Below are positions 33,849 to 43,691 of a DNA stretch of 64,000 nucleotides, in pieces (position 1 is the first letter of the stretch; each line of letters begins with the position of its first letter). The notes under the pieces were generated by a model. That model saw only the letters and a list, made by a program, of their open reading frames with translations. It was not told the DNA's origin and made no database searches. Position numbers and translations under genes: made by a program. The DNA is from Streptomyces sp. NBC_00539 (GTDB taxonomy: Bacteria > Actinomycetota > Actinomycetes > Streptomycetales > Streptomycetaceae), in assembly GCF_036346105.1 (NCBI RefSeq), contig NZ_CP107811.1:1736001-1800000 (forward strand). Direction: 5' to 3'.

Positions 33849-34775
33849 CTACTTGAGGGTGGCGGAGGTCAGGCCGGCCTGGATCTGGCGCTGGAAGGAG
33901 AGGTAGACCACCAGCATCGGGATCATCGCGAGGGTCACGCCGGCGAACAGCACCGGCAGGTCCGTCTCGTAGCCCATCTGGTACTGGAGCTGGATCAGGC
34001 CCTGGGTGAGCATGTAGCGCTCGGGGTCCGATCCGCTCTGGGGCTGCATCAGCACGGAGGGCAGGATGTACTGGTTCCACTGGCCCAGGACATTGAATAT
34101 CCCCACGCTGATCAGGCCGGGCTTGGCCATCGGCAGCATCACCTGGAAGAAGATCCGGGTGTCGGAGGCCCCGTCGATCACCGCCGCCTCGTGGACCGCC
34201 GTCGGCAGCGTCCGGAAGAACGAGTGCATGAAGAAGACGGTGAACGGCATCGAGTACGCCACGTACACGAGGATCAGACCCTGGTACGTGTTGAGCATGT
34301 CGAGGCGCTTGACCATGAAGAACAGCGGGACGAGCGCCAGGAAGACGGGGAACATCGCCCCGCTGACGAAGAAGTAGTAGAGGATCCGGTTCCCCGGGAA
34401 GGGGTAGCGGGCCAGTACGTACGCCGCCATCGACCCGAGCAGCATGGTCAGCGGGACGGAGAACACCAGCACGATCAGCGTGTGGGCGAAGTAGTCGCCG
34501 ATGCCCTTGTCCCAGGCACGGGAGAAGGCGTCGAAGTGCCAGTGGGAGGGCCAGCTGAGGGCCGAGCCGCCGATCTGCGAGTCGGTCTTGAACGAGCCGA
34601 GCGCGAGCCAGATCAGGGGCAGGACGATCAGTATCGCCCAGACGGCCAGGAACCCGTGCGAGAAGACGTTGAGCACCATGCCGTCGGAGGGGCCCTTGCC
34701 GCCCTCCTTGGCGGGGCGGCCGCCGCCGGGCCGCTCGGCGGCGGGCTCTCCGGGAGCCTTGATCACTGTGGTCAT
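33849..34775 (-). CDS. ngcG: Chitobiose/GlcNAc ABC permease NgcG
   Basis: A 308-residue MalG-type permease of CUT1 sugar importers with six membrane spans. The cytoplasmic coupling loop EAAVIDGASDTRIFFQV is intact and the C-terminus ends QAGLTSATLK, typical of MalG homologues. It follows ngcF by 13 bp. No ATPase gene accompanies the cluster, in keeping with Streptomyces CUT1 systems that share the MsiK ATPase encoded elsewhere. The 260-bp gap downstream of ngcG (33589-33848) carries the rok7B7 promoter region and no gene. Confidence 0.85.
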   Translation of the reverse strand: MTTVIKAPGEPAAERPGGGRPAKEGGKGPSDGMVLNVFSHGFLAVWAILIVLPLIWLALGSFKTDSQIGGSALSWPSHWHFDAFSRAWDKGIGDYFAHTLIVLVFSVPLTMLLGSMAAYVLARYPFPGNRILYYFFVSGAMFPVFLALVPLFFMVKRLDMLNTYQGLILVYVAYSMPFTVFFMHSFFRTLPTAVHEAAVIDGASDTRIFFQVMLPMAKPGLISVGIFNVLGQWNQYILPSVLMQPQSGSDPERYMLTQGLIQLQYQMGYETDLPVLFAGVTLAMIPMLVVYLSFQRQIQAGLTSATLK

Positions 34776-34788
34776 CGGTGTCTCCCGC

Positions 34789-35733
34789 TCAGAACTCGAT
34801 GCGCTCGCGGCGGGTGGCGCGCAGCGTGACGATGGAAAGGATCATGGTCAGGACGAGCATGACCACGCCCATGGCGCAGGCGTATCCGCTCTTGCCGAAG
34901 TAGAGGAAGTTGCGCATCAGCACGGTCGCCATGACCTCGCTGTGGTGGTCGGGGCCGCCGCCGAACTGGCCCGAGGTCATGGTGGACACCAGGACGAACA
35001 TGTCCATCGCGGCGATGCCCAGGTACACGGCGGAGGTCTGTACCGAGTCCCACAGCAGGGGCAGGGTGACCTTGAAGAAGGTCTGGGCCCGCCCGGCCCC
35101 GTCCAGCAGCGCGGCCTCGTAGATGTCCTTCGGGATGGACTGCATGGCGGCGGAGAAGAGCACCAGGTAGAAGCCGACTCCGTGCCAGACGACCACCATG
35201 AGCAGGCACCACAGCACCAGGTTCGGCTCGTTCAGCCATTCGACGGGGTGGGCCGGGTCGACGAGGCCGAGCCGGGTGAGGAAGCCGTTGAGCAGGCCGC
35301 CGGCGTCGCTGCGGTACACGGCGCCGAAGAGCACGGCGAGGATGGCGAGGGAAAGGACCTGCGGGAAGAAGTAGACGATCTTGTAGAGGCCCGAACCGCG
35401 CACACCCCGCACCCCGCCCGCGCCGCTGCGGCCGCCCGCGTTCACCATGAAGGCGAAGAACAGCGCGAGCAGGATGGTGATCACCGGGACGAACACCAGG
35501 AGCAGCAGGTTGTGCCACAGGGCGCCGCGGAAGACCTCATCCTTCATCAGCGCCGCGTAGTTGTCCAGGCCGACGAACCGGAACGTCGGCGACTGGCCCG
35601 ACCAGTTGGTGAAGGAATAGCCGAACGTCTGGATGTAGGGCCAGATGACGAAGGTCAGGTACAGCGCGAGCGGCAGGATCAGGAAGCCGGTGATGAAACC
35701 GCCCCGTCCTGTGCCGCGGGCAACGTGGCTCAT
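34789..35733 (-). CDS. ngcF: Chitobiose/GlcNAc ABC permease NgcF
   Basis: A 314-residue MalF-type permease with six predicted spans and the EAALLDGAGRAQTFFKVTLP coupling loop. A Gly/Arg-rich segment (about residues 105-120) forms a loop after the second span. It sits 22 bp below ngcE and 13 bp above ngcG. The trio order E-F-G matches the N-acetylglucosamine/N,N'-diacetylchitobiose importer of S. olivaceoviridis and S. coelicolor. It is part of the chitin utilisation network. Confidence 0.85.
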   Translation of the reverse strand: MSHVARGTGRGGFITGFLILPLALYLTFVIWPYIQTFGYSFTNWSGQSPTFRFVGLDNYAALMKDEVFRGALWHNLLLLVFVPVITILLALFFAFMVNAGGRSGAGGVRGVRGSGLYKIVYFFPQVLSLAILAVLFGAVYRSDAGGLLNGFLTRLGLVDPAHPVEWLNEPNLVLWCLLMVVVWHGVGFYLVLFSAAMQSIPKDIYEAALLDGAGRAQTFFKVTLPLLWDSVQTSAVYLGIAAMDMFVLVSTMTSGQFGGGPDHHSEVMATVLMRNFLYFGKSGYACAMGVVMLVLTMILSIVTLRATRRERIEF

Positions 35734-35755
35734 GGTGTCCGTCCCGTCCGTGACG

Positions 35756-37204
35756 TCAGCTGCGGCGGTTGTTCTTCGCGTTCGGGTCCTTGGCAGCCTT
35801 GTCTACCGCAGCCTGGGCCCGCTTGATCCATTCCTTGGGCTGGATCCGCTGGGCCATCAGCTCATTGGACGCGTTCTGGATCTCGGTGTCCATCTCGCTG
35901 TACCAGTCGGGGTACAGGTAGTTGAAGGTGTTGGTCCCGGCCGCCTTGACCGCCGCCACCGCGGACTGCGTGCCCGGGCGCAGCTTGACCCCGGGGTCCA
36001 CGCCGTCCTTGACGACGGTGAGGGAGTTGGCCTGCTGGGCGAAGGTGGTCGACCATTCGCGTGACAGCATCGAGCGCAGGAACTCCAGGCCGCCGGCCTT
36101 GTTGGCGGCCTTCTCGGGGACGATGAAGGGCTCGCCCGCCCCGGCCCGGATGGCCTCGAAGGGCAGCTTGCTGTCGGCGAGCACCGGCACCGGCAGGAAC
36201 TTCATGTCGAAGTCCTCCGGGGTCTGCTTGAGCTGCTCGTTCTCCAGCCAGGATCCGGAGGGGATGAAGGCGGCCTTGTACTGGTTCCAGGCGGTCTGGG
36301 ACTCCGTGTGGGTGAGGCCGTTGGTGCCCGGCATCAGCAGGCCCTTCTCCACGACCTCGTACACCGCTTCGACCGCCGCGAGGGCGGCGGGGTTGCCCTC
36401 GAAGGCGTTCGGTTCGAGGTTGTCGATCGCCTTCATCGCGTCCAGGCCGCCCTTCTTGGCGATCAGGTCCATGATGACGACGTTGATGTAGTACGGGTAC
36501 TTCCCCTGGTGGGCGAGGCCGCCGATGCCGGCTTCCTTGGCCTTCGTGCAGACGGCCAGGAACTCGTCCCAGGTCTTGGGCTCGCTCCAGCCCTTCTCCT
36601 TGAAGAGCTTGCCGGAGTACCAGAAGCCGAACACGGTGTAGACGTAGTACAGGGCGACGAACTTGCCGCCCTGGGTGCCCTGTTCGACGGTGCCCGGGAT
36701 CAGCATGTCCCGCACCTTCTTGGACGGGTCGTCCAGCGAGGGCGCGTCGAGGACCTGGGTGAGGTCGGCGAGCTGGCCGCCCTTGGCGAGGACGTCGACC
36801 TTGATCTGCTGGGCGCCCGAGTCGTCGATGACGTCCGGCGGGTTGCCGCCGTTGAAGCGCGGCTGGAGCTTGCCGGTGATCTCCTGGGTGCCCAGGTGGG
36901 AGCTGGTGGTGCCCCACTTCTTGTCGAAGGCGGCTTCCCACGCCTTGGCGTAGTCGTCGCCGAAGCCGCCCTTGAAGACGACGACGTCCATCTTGCCGCC
37001 CTTGGGTACGCCGAAGGGGTTGTCCTTGGAGACGGCCCCCTTCGCGGGACCCTTCGTCGTGGTGTCGCCGCCGGAGGCGCAGGCGGAAAGGAAGCTCATC
37101 GTCGGGACGGCGATCAGGCCGAGTGCCGCGGAGCGCTTGATCAGGTCCCGGCGGCCGAGGCCCTCACCGGTGCTGTTCTCGCCGTGGGCGGAGGTGGATC
37201 CCAT
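35756..37204 (-). CDS. ngcE: Chitobiose/GlcNAc-binding lipoprotein NgcE
   Basis: A 482-residue extracellular solute-binding protein. The N-terminus combines a twin-arginine motif (GRRDLIKR, about 17-24) with a lipobox LSAC (Cys42), so it is a Tat lipoprotein. The mature part has the CUT1 binding-protein pattern (NPPDVIDDSGAQ, FGFWYSGKLFKEKGW, WDEFLAVC). The ATG at 37204 is chosen because GAGG precedes it by a suitable distance; a longer frame is open upstream. It heads ngcEFG. A DasR-like operator lies 134 bp upstream, which fits induction by chitin breakdown products. Substrate is by homology with S. coelicolor NgcE. Confidence 0.88.
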   Translation of the reverse strand: MGSTSAHGENSTGEGLGRRDLIKRSAALGLIAVPTMSFLSACASGGDTTTKGPAKGAVSKDNPFGVPKGGKMDVVVFKGGFGDDYAKAWEAAFDKKWGTTSSHLGTQEITGKLQPRFNGGNPPDVIDDSGAQQIKVDVLAKGGQLADLTQVLDAPSLDDPSKKVRDMLIPGTVEQGTQGGKFVALYYVYTVFGFWYSGKLFKEKGWSEPKTWDEFLAVCTKAKEAGIGGLAHQGKYPYYINVVIMDLIAKKGGLDAMKAIDNLEPNAFEGNPAALAAVEAVYEVVEKGLLMPGTNGLTHTESQTAWNQYKAAFIPSGSWLENEQLKQTPEDFDMKFLPVPVLADSKLPFEAIRAGAGEPFIVPEKAANKAGGLEFLRSMLSREWSTTFAQQANSLTVVKDGVDPGVKLRPGTQSAVAAVKAAGTNTFNYLYPDWYSEMDTEIQNASNELMAQRIQPKEWIKRAQAAVDKAAKDPNAKNNRRS

Positions 37205-37459
37205 GCTCAAGTCCTCGCCTTCGTCAGGGGTGTGAAGGAGGAAGGAACACACGGCGGATGCCGTGCACGCGGCATCGCCGCAGGTCCCCACCGTCCCCCC
37301 GTCCGGGGCCGCTCATCTCGCGGTGGCCCGGACGGCCACAGGTATAGTCCACTTCCGCTCGGGTGAGCAAGATCGTGCACAAGTATCTGCCCCGGCTTTT
37401 CCGAGTTGAGACCTCACCGTCACCTGGCTGGCCGATACCCGACGGTCGGGACAAGCGGA
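37205..37459 (-). promoter_or_regulatory. ngcE upstream region between ngcE and the acnA terminator
   Basis: The 312-bp space between ngcE and acnA (37205-37516) contains no credible gene. It holds the ngcE leader and promoter, the DasR-like site at 37338-37353 and, at its right end, the acnA terminator. A TTGAGAC/TATACC-like AT-richer patch near the operator is the probable promoter zone but no convincing -10/-35 pair is claimed. Confidence 0.45.
37338..37353 (-). promoter_or_regulatory. DasR-responsive element (dre)-like operator
   Basis: AGTGGACTATACCTGT on the minus strand (ACAGGTATAGTCCACT on plus) matches about 13 of 16 positions of the DasR dre consensus, recalled as A(G/C)TGGTCTAGACCA(G/C)T. 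It is 134 bp ahead of ngcE, a known member of the GlcNAc/chitin regulon. DasR is a GntR-type repressor released by glucosamine-6-phosphate. Confidence 0.6.
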
Positions 37460-37491
37460 AGGGCCGTACCCCCTTTCGGGGATACGGCCCT
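37460..37491 (-). terminator. Terminator downstream of acnA
   Basis: AGGGCCGTA-CCCC and GGGG-ATACGGCCCT pair with a single bulged base around a CTTT loop, starting 26 bp below the acnA stop. Confidence 0.68.
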
Positions 37492-37516
37492 CGGGTGCCG
37501 CTCGGCGTCCGGGTGA

Positions 37517-40300
<2,784 letters not shown>

Positions 40301-40311
40301 CTAAGGTCGGG

Positions 40312-40330
40312 CTAAGTTAGGTAACCCTTA
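40312..40330 (-). promoter_or_regulatory. Iron-box-like sequence upstream of acnA
   Basis: CTAAGTTAGGTAACCCTTA matches 13 of 19 positions of the IdeR/DmdR consensus TTAGGTTAGGCTAACCTAA, best in the left half. It lies 81-99 bp ahead of the acnA start. Aconitase needs iron for its cluster, so iron control is plausible but this is a weak match. Confidence 0.3.
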
Positions 40331-40364
40331 CCAGCGGGGGCGGCTGCGGTACGCCTTCGGCAGA

Positions 40365-40382
40365 TATCTCGATGTCGAGATA
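40365..40382. promoter_or_regulatory. Perfect 18-bp palindrome upstream of acnA
   Basis: TATCTCGA-TG-TCGAGATA has perfect 8-bp arms. It lies 134-151 bp before the acnA start and just beyond the LacI-gene stop. It looks like a dimeric repressor or activator operator. I recall similar TCTTGACATCAAGA-like palindromes near other Streptomyces TCA-cycle genes, but the regulator is not identified. Confidence 0.6.
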
Positions 40383-40385
40383 ACT

Positions 40386-41387
40386 CTAGTACATGTCCGG
40401 GGGAAGGGACGAGGTGCGCACCCTCAGCCCTGCCTCCACGGTCAGCTGGCCGGGCGATTCCGCTTGCCCGGATTCGATCAGCGCCACCAGCGCGGACACC
40501 GCCCGGACCGCGATCCGCTCCGGATCCAGGGTGACGGTGGTCACGGGCGGGTCATTGCGGGCGTACGCCGGATCCTCGCTGGCGCAGACCAGCAGCAGGT
40601 CGTGCGGCGTACGGATGCCGTGGCGCGCGGCGGCCGCCAGCGCCTGGCGGCCGCCGGGGTCGTAGACGCAGTAGACGGCGTCGGGCCGGGCGGGCCCGCC
40701 GAAGGCCCCGTCGAAGGCGTGACCTGCACCGTCGTCCGGATCGAAGGGAATCACCAGCGGGTCCGCACCGCGCTGCGCGCACCACTGTTCGTAGGCGGAC
40801 GTGACGGCCCCGGTGTAGAACTCCCGCCCGTATCCGGAGTGCAGCGCGATGCGCCGGGCGCCGGAGGTCGCGAGGTGGTCGAGCACGTCTCGGGTCGTGC
40901 TCGCGTGGTCGTTGTCCACCCATGTGTCCGAGGGCCACGGGTCCGCCGGGCGGCCGTCGAAGACCAGCGGCATGCCGCGGGCCCGCAGGGCGCGCAGCAC
41001 CGGGTCCCCGGCCGGGCTGTCGAGCAGCAGCATCCCGTCGACGGCGAGGGTGTGCCACAGCGGCTCGCCGCCCCGGTCCGCGGGCAGCGTCGTCAGGGCG
41101 TAGCCGTGGGCGTGCGCGGCGGAGGTCGCGGAGGTGAGCAGCCGGGAGAAGTAGGCGATCCCCGCGAAGTCCCAGGCGGAGCCGGCGTACGTGGTCACCG
41201 CGAGGCCGAGGGTGCGGGTGCGGGGGCCGCGCCGGGAGCCGTACCCGAGGCCGGCCGCCACCTCGCGGACGCGGCGGCGCGTGCCGTCGGCGAGGCGTCC
41301 GGTGCCGTTGAGGGCGTGGGAGACGGTCGCGGTGGAGACCTCCGCGGCGCGCGCGATGTCGGCGATGGTCGGTCCGGGGCCGGGCAC
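40386..41387 (-). CDS. LacI-family transcriptional regulator
   Basis: A 333-residue LacI/GalR repressor. The N-terminal HTH and hinge (TIADIARAAEVSTATVSHALNGTG) are textbook, followed by a periplasmic-binding-protein-like effector domain ending TVEAGLRVRTSSLPPDMY. The ligand is presumably a sugar or nucleoside and is unknown. The GTG at 41387 is the start. It is divergent from the exported amidohydrolase, with 235 bp between the starts that include a GG-centred TTAAC/GTTAA palindrome it could bind. Confidence 0.9.
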   Translation of the reverse strand: MPGPGPTIADIARAAEVSTATVSHALNGTGRLADGTRRRVREVAAGLGYGSRRGPRTRTLGLAVTTYAGSAWDFAGIAYFSRLLTSATSAAHAHGYALTTLPADRGGEPLWHTLAVDGMLLLDSPAGDPVLRALRARGMPLVFDGRPADPWPSDTWVDNDHASTTRDVLDHLATSGARRIALHSGYGREFYTGAVTSAYEQWCAQRGADPLVIPFDPDDGAGHAFDGAFGGPARPDAVYCVYDPGGRQALAAAARHGIRTPHDLLLVCASEDPAYARNDPPVTTVTLDPERIAVRAVSALVALIESGQAESPGQLTVEAGLRVRTSSLPPDMY

Positions 41388-41398
41388 GAGGCCATCGT

Positions 41399-41458
41399 AC
41401 GGGCGGGGGTGCGGGCGGGGGCAGGGGTGCGGGCGGGGGCAGGGGTGCGGGCGGGCGC
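41399..41458. repeat. 18-bp G-rich tandem repeat upstream of the lacI-type gene
   Basis: The unit TGCGGGCGGGGGCAGGGG occurs twice in full (41410-41427, 41428-41445), with partial copies on both sides. It begins 11 bp ahead of the LacI-type start. The G-runs could form G-quadruplexes on the plus strand. Confidence 0.7.
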
Positions 41459-41555
41459 CTGCGGGGCGCGGGCCGGAGCGGGGGCGGCGCAGGTGTGGCG
41501 GGGCGCGGCGAGGGGGTGGCGGGGTGCGGAATCCGTCGCCCGGGGCGGGTTCCGG

Positions 41556-41567
41556 TTAACGGGTTAA
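41556..41567 (+). promoter_or_regulatory. TTAAC-GG-GTTAA palindrome in divergent region
   Basis: A perfect 5-bp inverted repeat in the only AT-rich patch between the LacI regulator and the amidohydrolase gene, 56 bp ahead of the latter. It is a candidate operator for the neighbouring regulator or a promoter element. Confidence 0.4.
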
Positions 41568-41622
41568 TCACCCAGTGTCCACGCCACGTACCGACTCCGC
41601 CCCACCGACGTCTGGAGTGGCC

Positions 41623-43518
41623 ATGACCCCTTCCCCCCTGTCCCGGCGAGGACTCCTCGCGTCCGCCGGAGCCGCTTCGGCGGCCACGCTGCTGGGCGCG
41701 GGTACGGCTTCGGCCGCCGCCCCCGGCTCCTCCGGGGGCCGGGGCTCCGCCGCGCTGGTGTTCCACAACGCCCGGGTGTACACGGGCCGGTCGGGCGGCG
41801 CGCCGGTGGAGGCCGTCGCGGTGGGCCGGGACGGCAAGATCCTGGCCACCGGTTCGAGCGCCTCCGTACGCCGGCACGCGGGCCGGGACACCGAGGTGGT
41901 CGACGCCCGCGGCAACACCGTCATGAGCGGGATCCACGACGGGCACGTCCACCCGCTCGGCGCCGGCGAACGGTCCCTGCGCCCCTCGCTGGCGAGCGCG
42001 GAGACCACCGTGGCGGAACTCACCGCCCTGCTGACCGGGTTCCTCGCGGACACCGGCGGGGCGGCGGCGGAGCCCGACGGCTGGCTGGTCGTGGAGGACT
42101 GGAACCCGGTCGGGCTGCTGCCCTCGGGGACCAGCCCGCACCACACGATGCTGGACGCGCTGCCGACGCGGCGCCCCGTCGTCCTGGTCGGCGGTGACGG
42201 GCACAACCTCTGGGCCAACCAGCGGGCCCTCGACATCGCCGGGATCACGGCGGCCACCCCCGACCCGGTCGGCGGCAAGGTGGTCAAGGGGCCCGACGGG
42301 CAGCCGACGGGCGTGCTCAAGGACGACGCGCAGGCCCTGGTGAAGCGGCACGTCCCGGAGCCGTCCGCGGCCGACCTGGTGGCGGCCTGCGCGAAGGTGC
42401 TGGAGCTGGCGGCGGCTTCGGGGGTGACGACCATGATGGACGCACTGGTCGGCCGGCACGAGCTGGAGCTGTACCGGGCGCTGTCGGCGGCGGGGAAGCT
42501 GCCGCAGCGGATCGTGCCCGCCATCCGGCTGGAGGCGGAGCAGGCGAAGGACCCGGCGGCCTCGCTGGCGTACGCGCGGGGGCTGCGGCGGGAGTTCGAG
42601 GGGGTACGGGGGCTGCGGTTTGGGATGGTCAAGGTGTTCCTGGACGGGGTCATCGAGTACCCGGCGCAGACGGCGGCGCTGCTGGAGCCGTACCTGGACG
42701 GAGCGGGCAGACCGACCGCCAACCGGGGCGAGCTGTACACCTCGGCGGCGGACTACGGCCGGCTGACGGCGGCCTTCAACACGGCCGGCTGGCAGATGCA
42801 CGCCCACGGCCTCGGCGACCGGGCGGTCCGTACCGCTTTGGACGGGTACGAGTACGCCAGTCGGGTGACGGGGCATCGGGACGCGCGCAATGCGATCGCC
42901 CATCTCCAGATAGTGGATCCGACCGACCTGCCCCGTTTCGCCCGGCTCGGTGTCGCCGTGTGCATGCAGCTCCAGTGGGCATCGCGCGACACCTGGACGA
43001 TGGAGGCGCTGCTGCCCTACATCGGGCCCCGCCGCCACCGTTGGATGTACCCGGCACGGAGCATCGAGAAGGCGGGCGCGCGGCTCACGGGCGGCTCCGA
43101 CTGGCCGGTGGACGTCCTGCAGGTGTGGAACCAGCTGCGGACGGCGATCGACCGGCAGGGCGCCTTCGGCGAGGGCGAGCTGTACCGGGAGCTGGAGGGC
43201 CTGAGCCGGGACTCGGCCCTGCGGATGCACACCTCGGGCACCGCCTGGCAGTTGCGCCAGGAGCAGCTGACCGGCACGGTGGAGACGGGCAAGGCCGCCG
43301 ACCTGGTACTGCTGGACCGGGACGTGACCCGCTGCCCTGTGGCCGACATAAGCGACATGGGAGTACGTATGACCCTGGTCGGCGGGCGCGTCGTGCACGA
43401 CACGGAGTCCGCGGCGGGCCGGGCGGCTTCGGCCCGAGCCGAACGGGCGCGGTCGGCCCCGCGCCCGGCGGCGTACGCGGCGGTCCACGGCGACCGGCAC
43501 CACGCCTGCGGACACTGA
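41623..43518 (+). CDS. Tat-exported YtcJ-like amidohydrolase
   Basis: A 631-residue metal-dependent amidohydrolase. A Tat signal (LSRRGLLASAG, then an Ala-rich core to about residue 33) indicates export. The mature domain is the amidohydrolase-3/YtcJ type: HxH in GIHDGHVHPLG, a Lys in RFGMVKVFLDG that may be the metal bridge, His in MHAHGLGD and AIAHLQ, and the late Asp in TGGSDWPV. The C-terminus has the composite beta-sandwich (GKAADLVLLDRD). The ATG at 41623 follows TCTGGAG with 5-bp spacing. The substrate is unknown; YtcJ relatives act on N-acyl or formyl compounds. Confidence 0.88.
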   Translation: MTPSPLSRRGLLASAGAASAATLLGAGTASAAAPGSSGGRGSAALVFHNARVYTGRSGGAPVEAVAVGRDGKILATGSSASVRRHAGRDTEVVDARGNTVMSGIHDGHVHPLGAGERSLRPSLASAETTVAELTALLTGFLADTGGAAAEPDGWLVVEDWNPVGLLPSGTSPHHTMLDALPTRRPVVLVGGDGHNLWANQRALDIAGITAATPDPVGGKVVKGPDGQPTGVLKDDAQALVKRHVPEPSAADLVAACAKVLELAAASGVTTMMDALVGRHELELYRALSAAGKLPQRIVPAIRLEAEQAKDPAASLAYARGLRREFEGVRGLRFGMVKVFLDGVIEYPAQTAALLEPYLDGAGRPTANRGELYTSAADYGRLTAAFNTAGWQMHAHGLGDRAVRTALDGYEYASRVTGHRDARNAIAHLQIVDPTDLPRFARLGVAVCMQLQWASRDTWTMEALLPYIGPRRHRWMYPARSIEKAGARLTGGSDWPVDVLQVWNQLRTAIDRQGAFGEGELYRELEGLSRDSALRMHTSGTAWQLRQEQLTGTVETGKAADLVLLDRDVTRCPVADISDMGVRMTLVGGRVVHDTESAAGRAASARAERARSAPRPAAYAAVHGDRHHACGH

Positions 43519-43664
43519 GCGGGCCCGCGGACACCGGGCGGGCGGCGGCCGGGCCGCCGCCCGCCGGTTGACCCGGGGTCAGCCGGCCGGCCCCCCGCCC
43601 CGGCGCCGGTCGGCCCCCGCGCCACGGTGGGTAACACCCGTCCGCCACACCCCGTTCGGCCCCC

Positions 43665-43680
43665 ATCTCATATCTGAGAT
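43665..43680 (+). promoter_or_regulatory. Palindrome at the promoter of the HTH-MurA gene
   Basis: ATCTCA-TATC-TGAGAT is a perfect 6-bp inverted repeat ending 11 bp before the ATG of the HTH-MurA gene. An overlapping TACGGT (43680-43685) could be a -10 box placing transcription at or near the ATG; no Shine-Dalgarno is visible, so the mRNA may be leaderless. The palindrome would sit in the promoter spacer, an ideal position for repression by the gene's own HTH. Confidence 0.5.
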
Positions 43681-43691
43681 ACGGTGCACCC

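Noticed and set aside
37205-37516. Possible riboswitch or small gene ahead of ngcE
   Set aside because: No conserved RNA core was recognised and short frames there lack ribosome-binding sites and coding bias; the dre-like site and acnA terminator explain the region better.
41399-41458. CRISPR-like array
   Set aside because: The repeats are contiguous, G-rich, only about three copies and have no spacers; no cas genes are present.
40552-43515. A 987-codon minus-strand open frame across the amidohydrolase and LacI genes
   Set aside because: Pro/Arg-rich shadow of two well-supported genes on both strands.
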